Assembly: GCA_033725935.1 (NCBI GenBank)
Contig: MU867093.1
Span: 186,001 to 250,000 of the forward strand
Length of the DNA: 64,000 nucleotides
DNA from: Cladorrhinum sp. PSN259
Lineage: Eukaryota > Ascomycota > Sordariomycetes > Sordariales > Podosporaceae
Reading direction: 5' to 3'
This document shows, one piece after another, positions 51,841 through 61,836 of this stretch. Position 1 is the first letter of the stretch. Each line of letters begins with the position of its first letter. Both the position numbers and the translations under genes were made by a program. Under the pieces are notes generated by a model. The model saw nothing but the letters and a program-made list of their open reading frames with translations, was not told the DNA's origin and did no database searches.

Positions 51841-53990
51841 TTACTTCTCGGGATCCACAGTCCTGACCTGCGTCTGATCCTTCCCGCTGACTCCAATCTT
51901 CTCTGAACCGGTCTCGCTCGTTGTGGTCAGAGCACGGCCAACCGCATCGTGGGTGGCATCCCACTGCTCCAATTCGGAAACGGGGACCTTGATGACCCTG
52001 TGCGAGGTGGCTCCATCTTCGAGAACGAGGACCTCTTGGCGGATACGGTAGCCGCGCCACTTGGGGATGACGCTGATCCAGAAGTAGTAGTAGACTCCGC
52101 AACCGATGAGGCTGTTTTATAAGCATATCAGTAAACCAACCTTTTTTTTTTTTTTCATGGAAAATAAGACCCCCCAAAAAGAATAAAATAATTTTAACTC
52201 ACATTCCCAACCCAACAAAAACGTACGTGGCGTAAAAGAAGCTGACATTACCAGCGTAAATCCCGCCCGCGGGTGGGTACCAAGGCATCACGATGAGGTA
52301 AACCTGCACGAGGATGTTAAACACCACCACGACGTCCCACGCTCGAAACTCTGCCTTGACGACGCTGCTGCTGCTCAGCCCGGCCCTCTTACGCCGCCAT
52401 CTGATCAGGTACAAGCCCACCGCCAGGGCGAGATTAAAAAAGGCCGAAGGGTACACCTGCAGATCGCTCAAAAAGTTGAACGCATCCCCAGCGGGCGGGG
52501 CCAGGATCATGAGCACCGTCAGTGCGTATTTGACAGCGTAGGGGCCCAGCGGCGTCCCAAATGGCTTCGTGGAGGCCCAGAAGCGGGGGTAAGGCAGGAC
52601 GCCCTGGCGGCCGCACTCTCTTATGAGCCTCGAGGTGCCGAGGAGGACGGCGACGAGGTTGCCGAACGACGAGAGGGCGATTAAAAAGTTCAAACCGCGG
52701 ATCGAGTTCGACTGGCCAAAGACCTTTGCAAAGAAGAGCGCGGCGGCGATTTCCTTGGCGTTTGCGAGTTCCTTTTTCGGGACGGCAGAGAAGTAGGCGA
52801 TGTTTGCAAAGATGTAGAGGAGGGCTACCACCACGAGGGCCAGGAAGCCGTTGCGCCGGATTTGTTTGATTGGGTTCTGTAGTAATAAGACGTGATTTGT
52901 AAGTATCAAATGTGTAAGGGCAATGGTTTTAGTGTTAAAAGATGTGTGTGTGTGTGTGTGTGTGTGTGTGGTGATGATGGTGGAGAAAGGGGCCAAAGAA
53001 AGGGGGTGGAGTAAACAAAAGGCTTTAAAAAAAAAAGCTTACCTTGACTTCATTGACGACATTAAAGGCATTCTCAAAACCGGCATAAGAAAAGATGATT
53101 CGGTAGAGAGCTGTGTTGAGCCCGTATGCCGTCGGTGAGCCGTCAAAGGCGTCGCGAAAGTTGGCTTTCGGATCTGGGATGCGGTCGACGTTGCCTCCCA
53201 GGACGACGAGACCGGTTATTGCTACAAAGATGAGGGTTGTGACTTTGACGATTCCGATGCCGTTGGAGATCCAGTATGAGGCGCGGGTGTGGAAAGCGAC
53301 GACGAGGAAGGCGACCGTATAGCCTGCTAAAGCTACGCCTTTGAGTTGCCAATCTGTGGGAGTGTGTGTGCTGATGCGGAAGAGGTATTGGGCCAAGACG
53401 ATGGAGTTGGCACTGCTGAAGGACAGCGCAACAGCCTGGAATGCAAAGGCTGTAGGGAACAACCACCTGGGACGAGGATAGGCCTGCTCGAGGTAGACGA
53501 CTTCGGACCCGGACCGGTTGGGGAAGTAGGACGCATACTCGAGGTATACAGACAGAGTCGAGATGGAGATGAGGAAACCCAAAGCCCAGTAGACCATGGC
53601 GAGACCCACGGAACCAGTACCCCTAACAATGGCCGAAGCTAGATAGGGAGAAGGCAGGTGTCAGCATCCACCAACTGCCACAGCGTTGCTGGACTGCCGA
53701 GAGGAAAGCTCACGAGTAGAATAGACACCGGTACCAATCATCTTGCTGATGTTGAGAAAGATGATGGTGATGGGGCCAACGGTATATCCCAGGGGAGAGT
53801 TGCGCTCCACAGGGGCGCCACTGGCCTCCTGATATGATGGTTGGGAGTCATTGCCGCCTTTTTCAAGAGTGTACTTCAAACTTCCGTCCGTCACCTCGGA
53901 GCTGTCAACCCGGGTGAGGGTAGGTGCGTCGTTCGTGGCCACCCCGTCATCGCCCTGACTCCGGAAGGGGCGGCGCCAGTTGAAAGACAT
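51841..53990 (-). CDS. LAT-family amino acid permease, methionine-permease (MUP1) type
   Basis: Four exons: 53990-53714, 53638-53043, 52876-52203, 52111-51841, giving 605 aa. Twelve TM helices follow an acidic/polar N-terminus. The first helix carries the APC-superfamily substrate motif IGTGVYST (IFLNISKMIGTGVYS). Other markers: SAIVRGTGSVGLAMVYW, a conserved FSYAGFENAFNVVNEVKNP loop, RECGRQGVLPYPRFWAS after TM8, and PPAGDAFNFLSDLQVYPSAFFN. This matches fungal high-affinity methionine permeases of the L-type transporter branch at the plasma membrane. The C-terminal cytosolic tail is acidic/Thr-rich (TTTSETGSEKIG), a likely ubiquitin-regulated region. Intron 2 (52877-53042) contains a (GT)n tract. 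Methionine specificity is from family resemblance only. Confidence 0.9.
52942..52970. repeat. (GT)n microsatellite inside a permease intron
   Basis: About 14 GT dinucleotides ((CA)n on the coding strand) lie within intron 2 of the minus-strand permease gene. Confidence 0.9.
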
Positions 53991-55661
53991 GGTGTGCCTA
54001 TGCTATAAGCAGATACCCAGACATCATATCAGTCAGCCGAGTCTTCTTTTGTGTTACTACCACGACGGGAGCATCCGAGAAACCTTAAAACAATAGCAAC
54101 GTACCGTTCGGATCCAATTTCTGGGTACGTATCAGACTGTGAGTCAACAAAGGTGCATCAAGTAGTGTTTGTGTAACCTTTTTTCCACTTTTTGTGGAGT
54201 GAAGTGAGAGGAATGGGAACCGTCGATCCGGAATTCGGGCGAGACATGGACATTTAATAAATTTGAGTACGTCGTCAACACACGATGCAGGGTTACGGCA
54301 GCTTCGAAATGTCTCGGGTAACTAGTCGGCATGGTTCCAAAATAAGAGACATTTGCCCAAATTCCTTCCCATGTCACCATCCGTCTTGAAACTCCCACCT
54401 TCCACGTGCTTGTGTCCTGGTAGGATGGTTCATTGCTATGGATGGTATCACACCTTGGCCAGGTCAGTTTACGACATCGAAAAAAAAAAAACCATTGCAT
54501 CCGCTCGGATACACCAATCCTTCCGCTTGTTTGTTGTCGGCGGGACAGCAGCCACTGCCTTTGCACCAAGTAACTTTCCTGATCGGTAAAAAAACAAAAA
54601 AGCTCGGCAATATGCGGAAAACACAACTGCTCACCCCTGGTAATGATAACCCATGATTATCATGCAGTCAACATATCAAAAGAGGGAGAGATAGGGGGTC
54701 AAATCCCTTCCATGGAGCACCGGAGCGATAACCGGCTGCTGTCTGCGTGGGTGTGGTGGGATGGTAACATGTACGGCTAGTTGCAGTAAAGTAACCCCAG
54801 ATTCGCCGTGCTTTCATTTGCCCTTTTACCTACCCATACGGGCAGATTGAAACTCGAAGTTAGTGAAGTCGGAGTTCCTCATTGTTCGCAAGAATAACGC
54901 CATCGCCGACCCGAGAAGATCAATGGCAGGTTAAATCCAGGGATTGGCAATGAAGCGGGGTTGGGGAATAAATGTCTTGGGCGCAATCAATCTGAAGGTC
55001 TTGCTTGGAAATAATGCCCGATTACCACATGCAGTTCTCACCTTTCAAACACCTGGCTGCCTCGCCGGGATGGTGGCTTGGTGACGTTGGAGACGGTTCC
55101 AAGTGTGGTATCTTGTTTGTTGGCGTACTAAATGCCGAATAGCATCACAAATATTGTCCAACGCACCCAAGTCGCCATCTTGCGTGCCCCAGATGCTGTT
55201 GCACATGCATCCCGTGGCATCAGACATGGATGCTACGCGGGGGTCATATTGAAATCCTAATGCATGTGGCCTGACACCCTTTGCAGGTTACGATGGAAGA
55301 CGCAACCAGTCAAGGAAGAGATTGAGTATTAGAAATGTTCAGACGTGCCGTCACTGTGCATACATCCTTCCGCCGACTACACGGAGAAATAACGCCACCT
55401 GCCCAATCAAGAGCCAACAAGGGAAACATTCAAAGTTCGCCATCTGGTTCCATTAAGATGCCATTCAAGATAGCTGGAAATTGGAGTTGGCCATGTTGCT
55501 ACTGGCTGAAATACAAAGAATTGATCAGATGATATGCTATTGTGGCTTGATGTCAACAATGATCGTTTTCTGCATTGCAATCAACACCCGGCCAAAATAT
55601 CGAACCGAAGGGGTAGACCATTTCTCCGGTTGGATCTGACACCATATCGGATTTCCGACTT
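53991..55661. other. 1.7-kb intergenic region
   Basis: Promoter of the permease gene and 3' flank of the TauD gene. Two 9-of-10 matches to the CYS3/MetR palindrome (ATGTCACCAT near 54371 and ATGGTATCAC near 54443) are present, but no perfect one. No supported gene. Confidence 0.4.
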
Positions 55662-56991
55662 CTATTGGAGAGGCTTGTGGTCGCCATCCACTGCGCTACC
55701 AGTGCTTGCAGTTCTCAGAAACGGTTCGAGAGGCAAGATGGAGTTGGCAGGATCAACACCCTTATAGACACGATCCCAACGATCTTGCTGAGACTCGGGT
55801 GTTTTCCAGGCAAGCTCCTGGTCGCGCAGCCAAAGTCGAACAAGATGGCGCCTGCAAATATTGTTGTCAGTAACTTGACGAAAATTAGCTCAAACTTTTG
55901 TTGGGCACGTACTGTTTCTCCTCAGAATCAACAAATCCAGCGCGGGCATGGAAAATGCTGAGATTATTGACAAATTGAATGTCGCCTGCGTGGAAGTCGA
56001 GAGAAGCCGAGTATTTCTCGGCCGTGAAGTGCAGCGCATCCAAAGCCTCAGCTTGGGCTTCTGTTATGGGAGGAATGTTTACAGAACGAGGAAGTCCCCA
56101 GTAACCAGTGAAGCTTCTCCGTGCGTATTGGATGATGAGTCGCTCGGGATCCGTATCTGTGGCAGGCTGAAAGTTGAGCAAGGGAGTGAGGACGTATTGC
56201 TTCTCATGGACTCCAAACATTTCGAAGGGCCAGGGTTCTGAAAGAGTCCTAATCAGGTCCGGACGCGTGGCGGCAATCTCGTTGTAGACCTTCCAGCTGC
56301 TCGAGAGATAGCTCTGTCCCCCTTCGGCTGCCTCGCTCAATGCAAACAGGGCAATGACGTCGCCGACATCAGTATGGAAGACTTGCTTCTCACGTGTGTA
56401 TGCCGGACTGCCAATCTTGCTAGCAGAAACCGTGGGAGTCAGATCCTTGATGTGTGCTAGGACGACATCGGCTGCCTTTCCATTGTTATGGAAATCCTGA
56501 CGACCACGGAGGGGAGCGATATGCGCAGAGATGCCGGCATAGATGATGATGTTTTCCTCGCGAGTGTGGGCTTCCACAGGTACCCCGCGCACGACCTTGA
56601 AGCCATGGCCGTTGTGAATCTCGTCCGAGATTTCGCGCAAGGTCTTGTGCAGATTGGGCAGTGGGAAAGTTTCCTGGCTGACGAGACCGGTGGCGAGCCC
56701 GGTGGACTTGAAGTGCTGCAAAGCTGCCTCGATCTCGACCAGGTCTTCCTGGGTCAATCTGTAATTCCAGTCGTATGTCTCGGCGAGAGTTCTTCCATCC
56801 CAGACAAGCTTGCTGTGCAAATGCTTGGGAAAGCCGGGGGGGAGTGTGTTGGATAAATCCTCAGTCTCGATTCGACGCTTGATTCTGGCAAGATAGTTGT
56901 CGATATCTGGTTGATAGGTAATGTCAGGTTGTCCAGGTGGCCCAGAACGTGGGGGAATGTCTTGGACAGGTTGCACAGCAGCGGTTGCCAT
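55662..56991 (-). CDS. TauD-type Fe(II)/2-oxoglutarate dioxygenase
   Basis: Two exons: 56991-55913 and 55851-55662, giving 422 aa. The 2-His-1-Asp iron site is complete: His206 and Asp208 in VFHTDVGD, distal His348 in SIFHAR. The 2-oxoglutarate-binding Arg lies in QRHLVRLWLRD, which is formed across the splice junction. The double-stranded beta-helix and the N-terminal extension (LPPGFPKHLHSKLVWDG) match fungal taurine catabolism dioxygenase TauD-family proteins, which hydroxylate taurine or other sulfonates to release sulfite, or act on other small acids. Cytosolic, no targeting signal. A perfect CYS3/MetR palindrome 236 bp upstream suggests induction by sulfur limitation, in keeping with the sulfonate role. 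True substrate unproven, since many fungal paralogues exist. Confidence 0.92.
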
Positions 56992-57361
56992 TTTGCTGAT
57001 CTGGAGCGTGCGTCAGATTCTCACAAAGACGACATGAAAGGAGCAGTCGACTGGAGTGCGGGGAACTTTGGGCCTTGAAAGATGTACTCCTGCCTTTTAT
57101 AAGCGTCTGGTTCTGCATCCGACCGCACTGAAACGGCGTGCCTATCAACGGAGGGGTCCATGGCGGGGGATGTCCTCGTGCATTGCACAATCCGGGTTTA
57201 TTTGGTCGCATGTCCCCGTTCCGACAATGGCGCCATTCAAGATGCAGATGCGCCATCCTCGGGCTCCTTCCGATCATTTGACATGAGATCAGCCTTGTAC
57301 GAATCAATCCATGACATTTTCACTCTTACAAGAAAGCAAAGAATTTTGGTTCCATCGGCGT
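56992..57361. other. TauD promoter region
   Basis: Upstream region of the minus-strand TauD gene, holding the CYS3/MetR site listed separately. It overlaps the 3' side of the next minus-strand gene in its alternative spliced form. Confidence 0.4.
57227..57236. promoter_or_regulatory. CYS3/MetR palindromic binding site
   Basis: ATGGCGCCAT is a perfect match to ATGRYRYCAT, the palindrome recognised by the bZIP sulfur regulators CYS3 (Neurospora) and MetR (Aspergillus). It lies 236 bp upstream of the TauD ATG. About one perfect match per 65 kb is expected by chance, so position is the main support. Confidence 0.5.
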
Positions 57362-57504
57362 TTATAGGAATGGCAGGGGATTTATGCTATTCCCATTCCG
57401 CAACTTGGCTCGAAAACGTGGATGCAACTGTCTGCTTCCCTGCGCCTCCGAGTCATAAATGGATATCATGGAGCTCTCCGAGGCCAGCCTTCTCTGTGTG
57501 TCTG

Positions 57505-58097
57505 TTACACCTGTCTGGCATCTGCTCCAACATGGCACTTCCTGTATAAAAGGGACCACCCAGGTCCACTTTGAACAAACGACCAGTAGATCGGGTGGAA
57601 GTACTCGTCACGATGGTCCAATTTCCTGACCCAACTCACTTTCATTGGCTTGAAGACCTCCTTTGGTGCCGAAACGGTAAGCTCATAAATTTTCTGGGGT
57701 TGTGTTCCAACGCCAATCAGTCCATCTGCGTCCGTCTTTGTCATGTCTTGGGCCACCGCCGATACAGTTCGTTGACTTTGACTTTGGTTCTCAAAGTCCT
57801 CGTCGCCGTCCTGGTCAAGCTCGTTACTATCGTCATCCGAGTTGTTGTCGTCGATCAACTTTGTTGCAGAGGAGGGCTGGGTGTCCGAGTAAGGGTCAGA
57901 ATCGTCCTCATCTTGAGAGTCCAGGATCTCATCAAGTACGGTATCACGTACGCGAGCGGCGAGCCCGCTTCGAGGGCCGAATGGATCGGACGGCGCGCTT
58001 AGAAAGGTTTAGACGGGAGGTTGAGTCATTCAGAGGATACATATCTCGACGTGGGTTACCCTAACCTCAAGAAGGCAAACATATCGGCTTTCGCCAT
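57505..58097 (-). CDS. acidic protein of unknown function, spliced 5' exon
   Basis: Exon 1 (58097-58066) encodes MAKADMFAFL; the intron 58065-57998 has donor GTTAGG, a branch-like CTGAATGACTCAAC and acceptor TTTCTAAG; exon 2 (57997-57505) continues SAPSDPFGPRSGLAARVRDT. Total 174 aa. The central part is very acidic (DSQDEDDSDPYSD, DDNNSDDDSNELDQDGDED) and then becomes ordered (KIYELTVSAPKEVFKPMK). A second GT donor (GTGAGT at 57639) with an acceptor at 57569 would instead give a 198-aa form ending at 57362; both keep the frame. Composition suggests a nuclear or chromatin-associated protein, but no domain is recognised. The exon 1/intron 1 junction is duplicated upstream. Confidence 0.5.
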
Positions 58098-58195
58098 CCT
58101 GCTTATACCAATCACAGCCTACTCCTAACTCTCCCTCGCTTCGATAGTGCAGCGCCACCCAAGCTGCTGCCGGTTACCCTCACCTCAAGAAGGCA
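58054..58195. repeat. 24-bp direct repeat spanning a splice donor
   Basis: Two copies with one mismatch (58054-58077 and 58172-58195; plus-strand core ACCTCAAGAAGGCA) are 118 bp apart. On the minus strand each reads TGCCTTCTTGAG followed by a GT-type donor and AGGGTAACC. The inner copy covers the end of exon 1 of the acidic-protein gene. Confidence 0.8.
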
Positions 58196-59737
58196 CGCGC
58201 AATCTTTAGCTTCAGGTTAAAAACTCGCGGTCCCAACGCTCGTCTGTATGCCAAGTGGCAACTGCCCTTACTCCGGTTAACGTCTCGTTCCGCGGCGGAG
58301 ATGGGAGTTTGCATCTAGGAAACGCCTCGATTGACCAGAATACCATTGCGCGTCGCTATCTTAATAGCACATTTTGAGTTATAGATCTGTACAACTGCGA
58401 ATCGTGGGCGATCCTCGGTTGCAGCCCGTCAGTACTGCATGGCCGGCTGCCACAATAGATTAGTGGCTTAATTGACATATGGCGAGGACAAGACGACATG
58501 GGCTTGTCCAGTCAGATAACTCAAAGAGACGCTTATAAGACGGGACAGATACGGAGGACTTGATAAGACTTCCCTTGGCCGTTTTGGAACGAAGATTGTC
58601 TGGTACGTGAGTTGGTAATTTAGTTTGACATTGAGAGAATGTGGGCTTGCAAGGCATGTTTGTAGGGAAGCTAAAAGCCAGACTCTCCGGAAAGAGTCGG
58701 AACTGGTCAAGGAGCTGCAAAGAGCCCCAAGGAGGAAGGGGGCCCATTTCCAGCTTCCTAATTATCACTAGCCGTCATGATGCTTTTTCATGTTTTGGAA
58801 CCGCTTTCTATACGAATTTCAATATGAATTTGTTCTTTTTCTTCAAAGATTGTCATTATCCAAAATGCTTATCTGAACCTCAAAGTTATGTGCCAATAAT
58901 CTTGAAAACGAAGCCATTTTCGAGCCTTAAGACCGTCCTGGGATTCAATTTCAAATACCCCCCTGGGGCGCTATGGCACCCAACATCGGGACCCATCATG
59001 GGTCTGCTTTACAGCCAAAATCATCTCGACAACAAATGAAGACGCAAACGGTGTCAAGAACAACCTGGAAGCAGCGGAAGTGGACTCTTGCTGCACGATA
59101 ACCCTACCGCTGAGAATGAAAGACCAACTTGACCGTCCCCGAACTCCCCAACTAGGTAAATTGATGTCAGTGCCAGAAACAAATACAGCAGATATGGTGT
59201 AATCCTGTCAGCTCCGAGACCGAGCATTTTCGGGCAGGATTGACAACTGGTGGCCGACAGAGAACAAGTTCATCATACCAACCGCCATCCCACAGCCAAA
59301 GTGGCATGCGAGATAGATATATCTATTTAGAGATGTGGCGGTGCACGCGGGCGCGATCTTTCGTTGGTTTGCGACCGAGATTTCGGGAGGAAGGTCTTTT
59401 TCCCCATGCAGGCACGTGGCAGGGCATCCATGCAGGGGCATTCGCCAAGCTAATCCCCATCAGTGTAGGGCTGCCAACCCGCCAAGGAGGCCGCACGCTA
59501 ACAACTCCCGCTCATCTGCAAGGTGTCGGAGGAAGGGTGTTCTGGATCCCATGGATTCCCGCCAATGGTGCCTGCGACTGGTCACGGTGCAGTAGCGGTG
59601 ACACCCCCGTTATCCACCCAAGCTGAAAGTTGACCGACGGAAAACTTTGGGATATCTTTTGGCATCCCATCTCCCCAGTGCGCCATTTCCACATCTTTTC
59701 CATCTGCTGCTGTTGTGGAAGCCGAGAAACCGACGCA
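58196..59737. other. 1.5-kb intergenic region
   Basis: Upstream of two divergent genes. Domainless ORFs only (for example 58460-58768 minus, 59240-59626 plus). No other repeat recognised. Confidence 0.4.
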
Positions 59738-61297
59738 ATGGAATTCGAAAAGAACCACCACGCCGAGGACACAGGGTACCCGGCCCAACTGTCGCTGCCA
59801 ATCCCAAGGGACGACGATCGCTTCTCCTCCTACTCCGCTGGCGGCCGCGAGCTTGACTCCCCAGCATCACCTGTGGGGCCTTCATCCACCTTCAATGACC
59901 ACCAAGATGCAGAATCCTCAAAACTCTATCGATATGCGCTGCCCGTAGCACTCGTTGTGGGATTGCTCATCATCGGGGGTGGCACCGCCGGCATCGTTGT
60001 CTGGGTGCAGGGTCTCGTCAAGAACGCCAAAATCGACAATAACCCCGTGAAATGGAAGACTGCCGCCCGAAGCCAAGTCTACGATGCATGCTACTTTGGC
60101 TGCAACGACTGCAACGACCCAAACTTCGCCTGGAAGGCGTGCCAAAAGAGCGCCAAGGTTACCGTCAACGGCGTCATGTGCGACGCCAGCAAGATGTGGA
60201 ACTGGGCGCAAACAGACCGCTACCCAGACGCATGTCTCCCTGAAGTCGGCAAGATTCTAGCAGCTGAGAGCCTCGCTAGTCTCAAGAAGAAACACAGCGC
60301 CAAGTATGCCATCATCGTTGCCGCAGCCATCGGCGGCGCGCTCATAGCGTGGCTTGTCTTCTTCCTCATGCGCAAGTTCTCGGGCGTCAAGAAGGAGAAG
60401 CCTGCCGAAGCCGAATCCACACATAGCAGCGATCCCGGCTCATTCTCCCTAAAACGGCCTGCAACCTGGAAGATCAACCCTTACAAGCCCAAGTCTGAGA
60501 CGACGAGATCAGCTGAGCAGCATCATTCTTCCTCCCATGGACACCACGACAGCTCATCGATCCATCATGCAGCCGCCATCCCAGCTTCAGAAGCAGCCCA
60601 CGAAGTCACCTCCTCCCTCCTCGACAGACCATCATCCCGTGACTCCTCACCCGGCCCCTTTGGCCCTGCCGCCGCCGAAAAACCATCCTCCCCAGGTCCA
60701 TTCGGTCCCGAATCCCCAACTCGTCGCTCTTCAACCTCGTCCCGCTCGTCCCGCTCATCCCGCGGCAGCTCCGGCCCTCGCCTCTCAGGAGTCCTAACCT
60801 CGGCCATCTCAATTGCCGCCTCGGTCCGCTCAGCAGACGCATACGCCTGCACGGGCAAGGATCCCGTACACAACCAGCACTTTGTCTCAGTCGCCACGAT
60901 CCCTGGGACCAGCCAACCTAGAATCTCTGGAGTTATTCACGGCTGGTTAAGCGACTGCACACACAAGAACCACTGCAAGGACAAGTGCCAGACTAAGTGC
61001 AAGCGAGCCACTACCAGCAATAAGACTTTCAAGCCGTGCAACAAGTCTTGCAAGAAGGAGTGCAAGAAGACAAAGACGATCAAGTCTCCCAAGGAATATG
61101 TCGATGCCGTTGTTCCCAAGTTGGCTGCCTGCGGTTTTAGGACTGCGGATGCCGTCTCGCAGACTGTTGATACGCGGGTGGGCAATGCGAACATTGAGAG
61201 GAATCTGTGGGTTAGGATTAGCGTGAGCGGGTTTAATGTTACGAATGGCGGGGAGACGGATAAGGAGGTTTTTTGTTTACATGGTATTGCTGGTTAA
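59738..61297 (+). CDS. two-TM protein with Cys-rich loop and Cys/Lys-rich C-terminal domain
   Basis: Single exon; the first ATG gives 519 aa (the frame is open farther upstream without an ATG). TM1 spans ~67-90 (YALPVALVVGLLIIGGGTAG) and TM2 ~190-211 (AIIVAAAIGGALIAWLVFFL). The ~100-residue loop between them has six cysteines (118, 122, 125, 135, 148, 166), implying three disulfides on the extracytosolic side. After TM2 comes a long Ser/Pro/His-rich linker with SSPGPFGP repeats, then a second Cys-rich region near 405-445 (CTHKNHCKDKCQTKC, CNKSCKKECKK) and an ordered end (VDAVVPKLAACGFRTADAV). No known family. N- and C-termini would both be cytosolic, which makes the C-terminal cysteines candidates for metal binding rather than disulfides. 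Confidence 0.78.
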   Translation: MEFEKNHHAEDTGYPAQLSLPIPRDDDRFSSYSAGGRELDSPASPVGPSSTFNDHQDAESSKLYRYALPVALVVGLLIIGGGTAGIVVWVQGLVKNAKIDNNPVKWKTAARSQVYDACYFGCNDCNDPNFAWKACQKSAKVTVNGVMCDASKMWNWAQTDRYPDACLPEVGKILAAESLASLKKKHSAKYAIIVAAAIGGALIAWLVFFLMRKFSGVKKEKPAEAESTHSSDPGSFSLKRPATWKINPYKPKSETTRSAEQHHSSSHGHHDSSSIHHAAAIPASEAAHEVTSSLLDRPSSRDSSPGPFGPAAAEKPSSPGPFGPESPTRRSSTSSRSSRSSRGSSGPRLSGVLTSAISIAASVRSADAYACTGKDPVHNQHFVSVATIPGTSQPRISGVIHGWLSDCTHKNHCKDKCQTKCKRATTSNKTFKPCNKSCKKECKKTKTIKSPKEYVDAVVPKLAACGFRTADAVSQTVDTRVGNANIERNLWVRISVSGFNVTNGGETDKEVFCLHGIAG

Positions 61298-61747
61298 GGG
61301 TTTTGGTTTCTTTTAGGCGCGACGTTTTGTCTTCAAGTTGGGAATTTCGTTCTATGGATCTCTTTCTTTTGGGGGGGGGGGTTGGCCTTTGTGGTTACCT
61401 GTTACTTACACTGAGCGAATTTTGGATGTGACAAAATTTTAGAACGAGGTAAATGGCTTTGTTGGATACCCAATTTAATTTTAATGCGATTTGAGAGTCT
61501 TTGCCGTCTGTTTGCATTTCTGACAATGCAAGCTTTTTTATATTATACATATCGTTCCCGATATCTATCAAGCATCATCCAAGCCGTTCAAGTTGATCCT
61601 TTGAGTACTTTTGCGTTGCATTTCCTCCAAAGAATTTTTCTTTTTTTGTATCCCTTAATAGGTAATATTGATATCAGCAACATTTTCAAAACTTGAAGTT
61701 GCTGTGTTTTGGGGATAAAAAAAATCAAAACCTATAAAAAATGTGAG
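61298..61747. other. intergenic region
   Basis: 3' flank of the two-TM gene and the tRNA-Tyr terminator side. A poly-G run of about ten lies at 61371-61381. No gene. Confidence 0.4.
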
Positions 61748-61836
61748 TCCCCTCGACCGGAATCGAGCCGGTGACCTTTCGGTAATCAATAAATTCCTTT
61801 ACAGCCGAACGTGATAGCCAACTACACCACAAGGGG
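61748..61836 (-). tRNA. tRNA-Tyr (GTA) with 15-nt intron
   Basis: Read on the minus strand: acceptor CCCCTTG pairs with CGAGGGG (one G-T), D arm GTG...CAC, anticodon stem TTCGG/CCGAA, T arm ACCGG-CTCGATT-CCGGT, discriminator A. Anticodon GTA at 61802-61800; a 15-nt intron (61798-61784) follows one base after it, as is universal for eukaryotic tRNA-Tyr. It starts with C1-G72, the tyrosine identity pair of eukaryotes. Confidence 0.94.
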
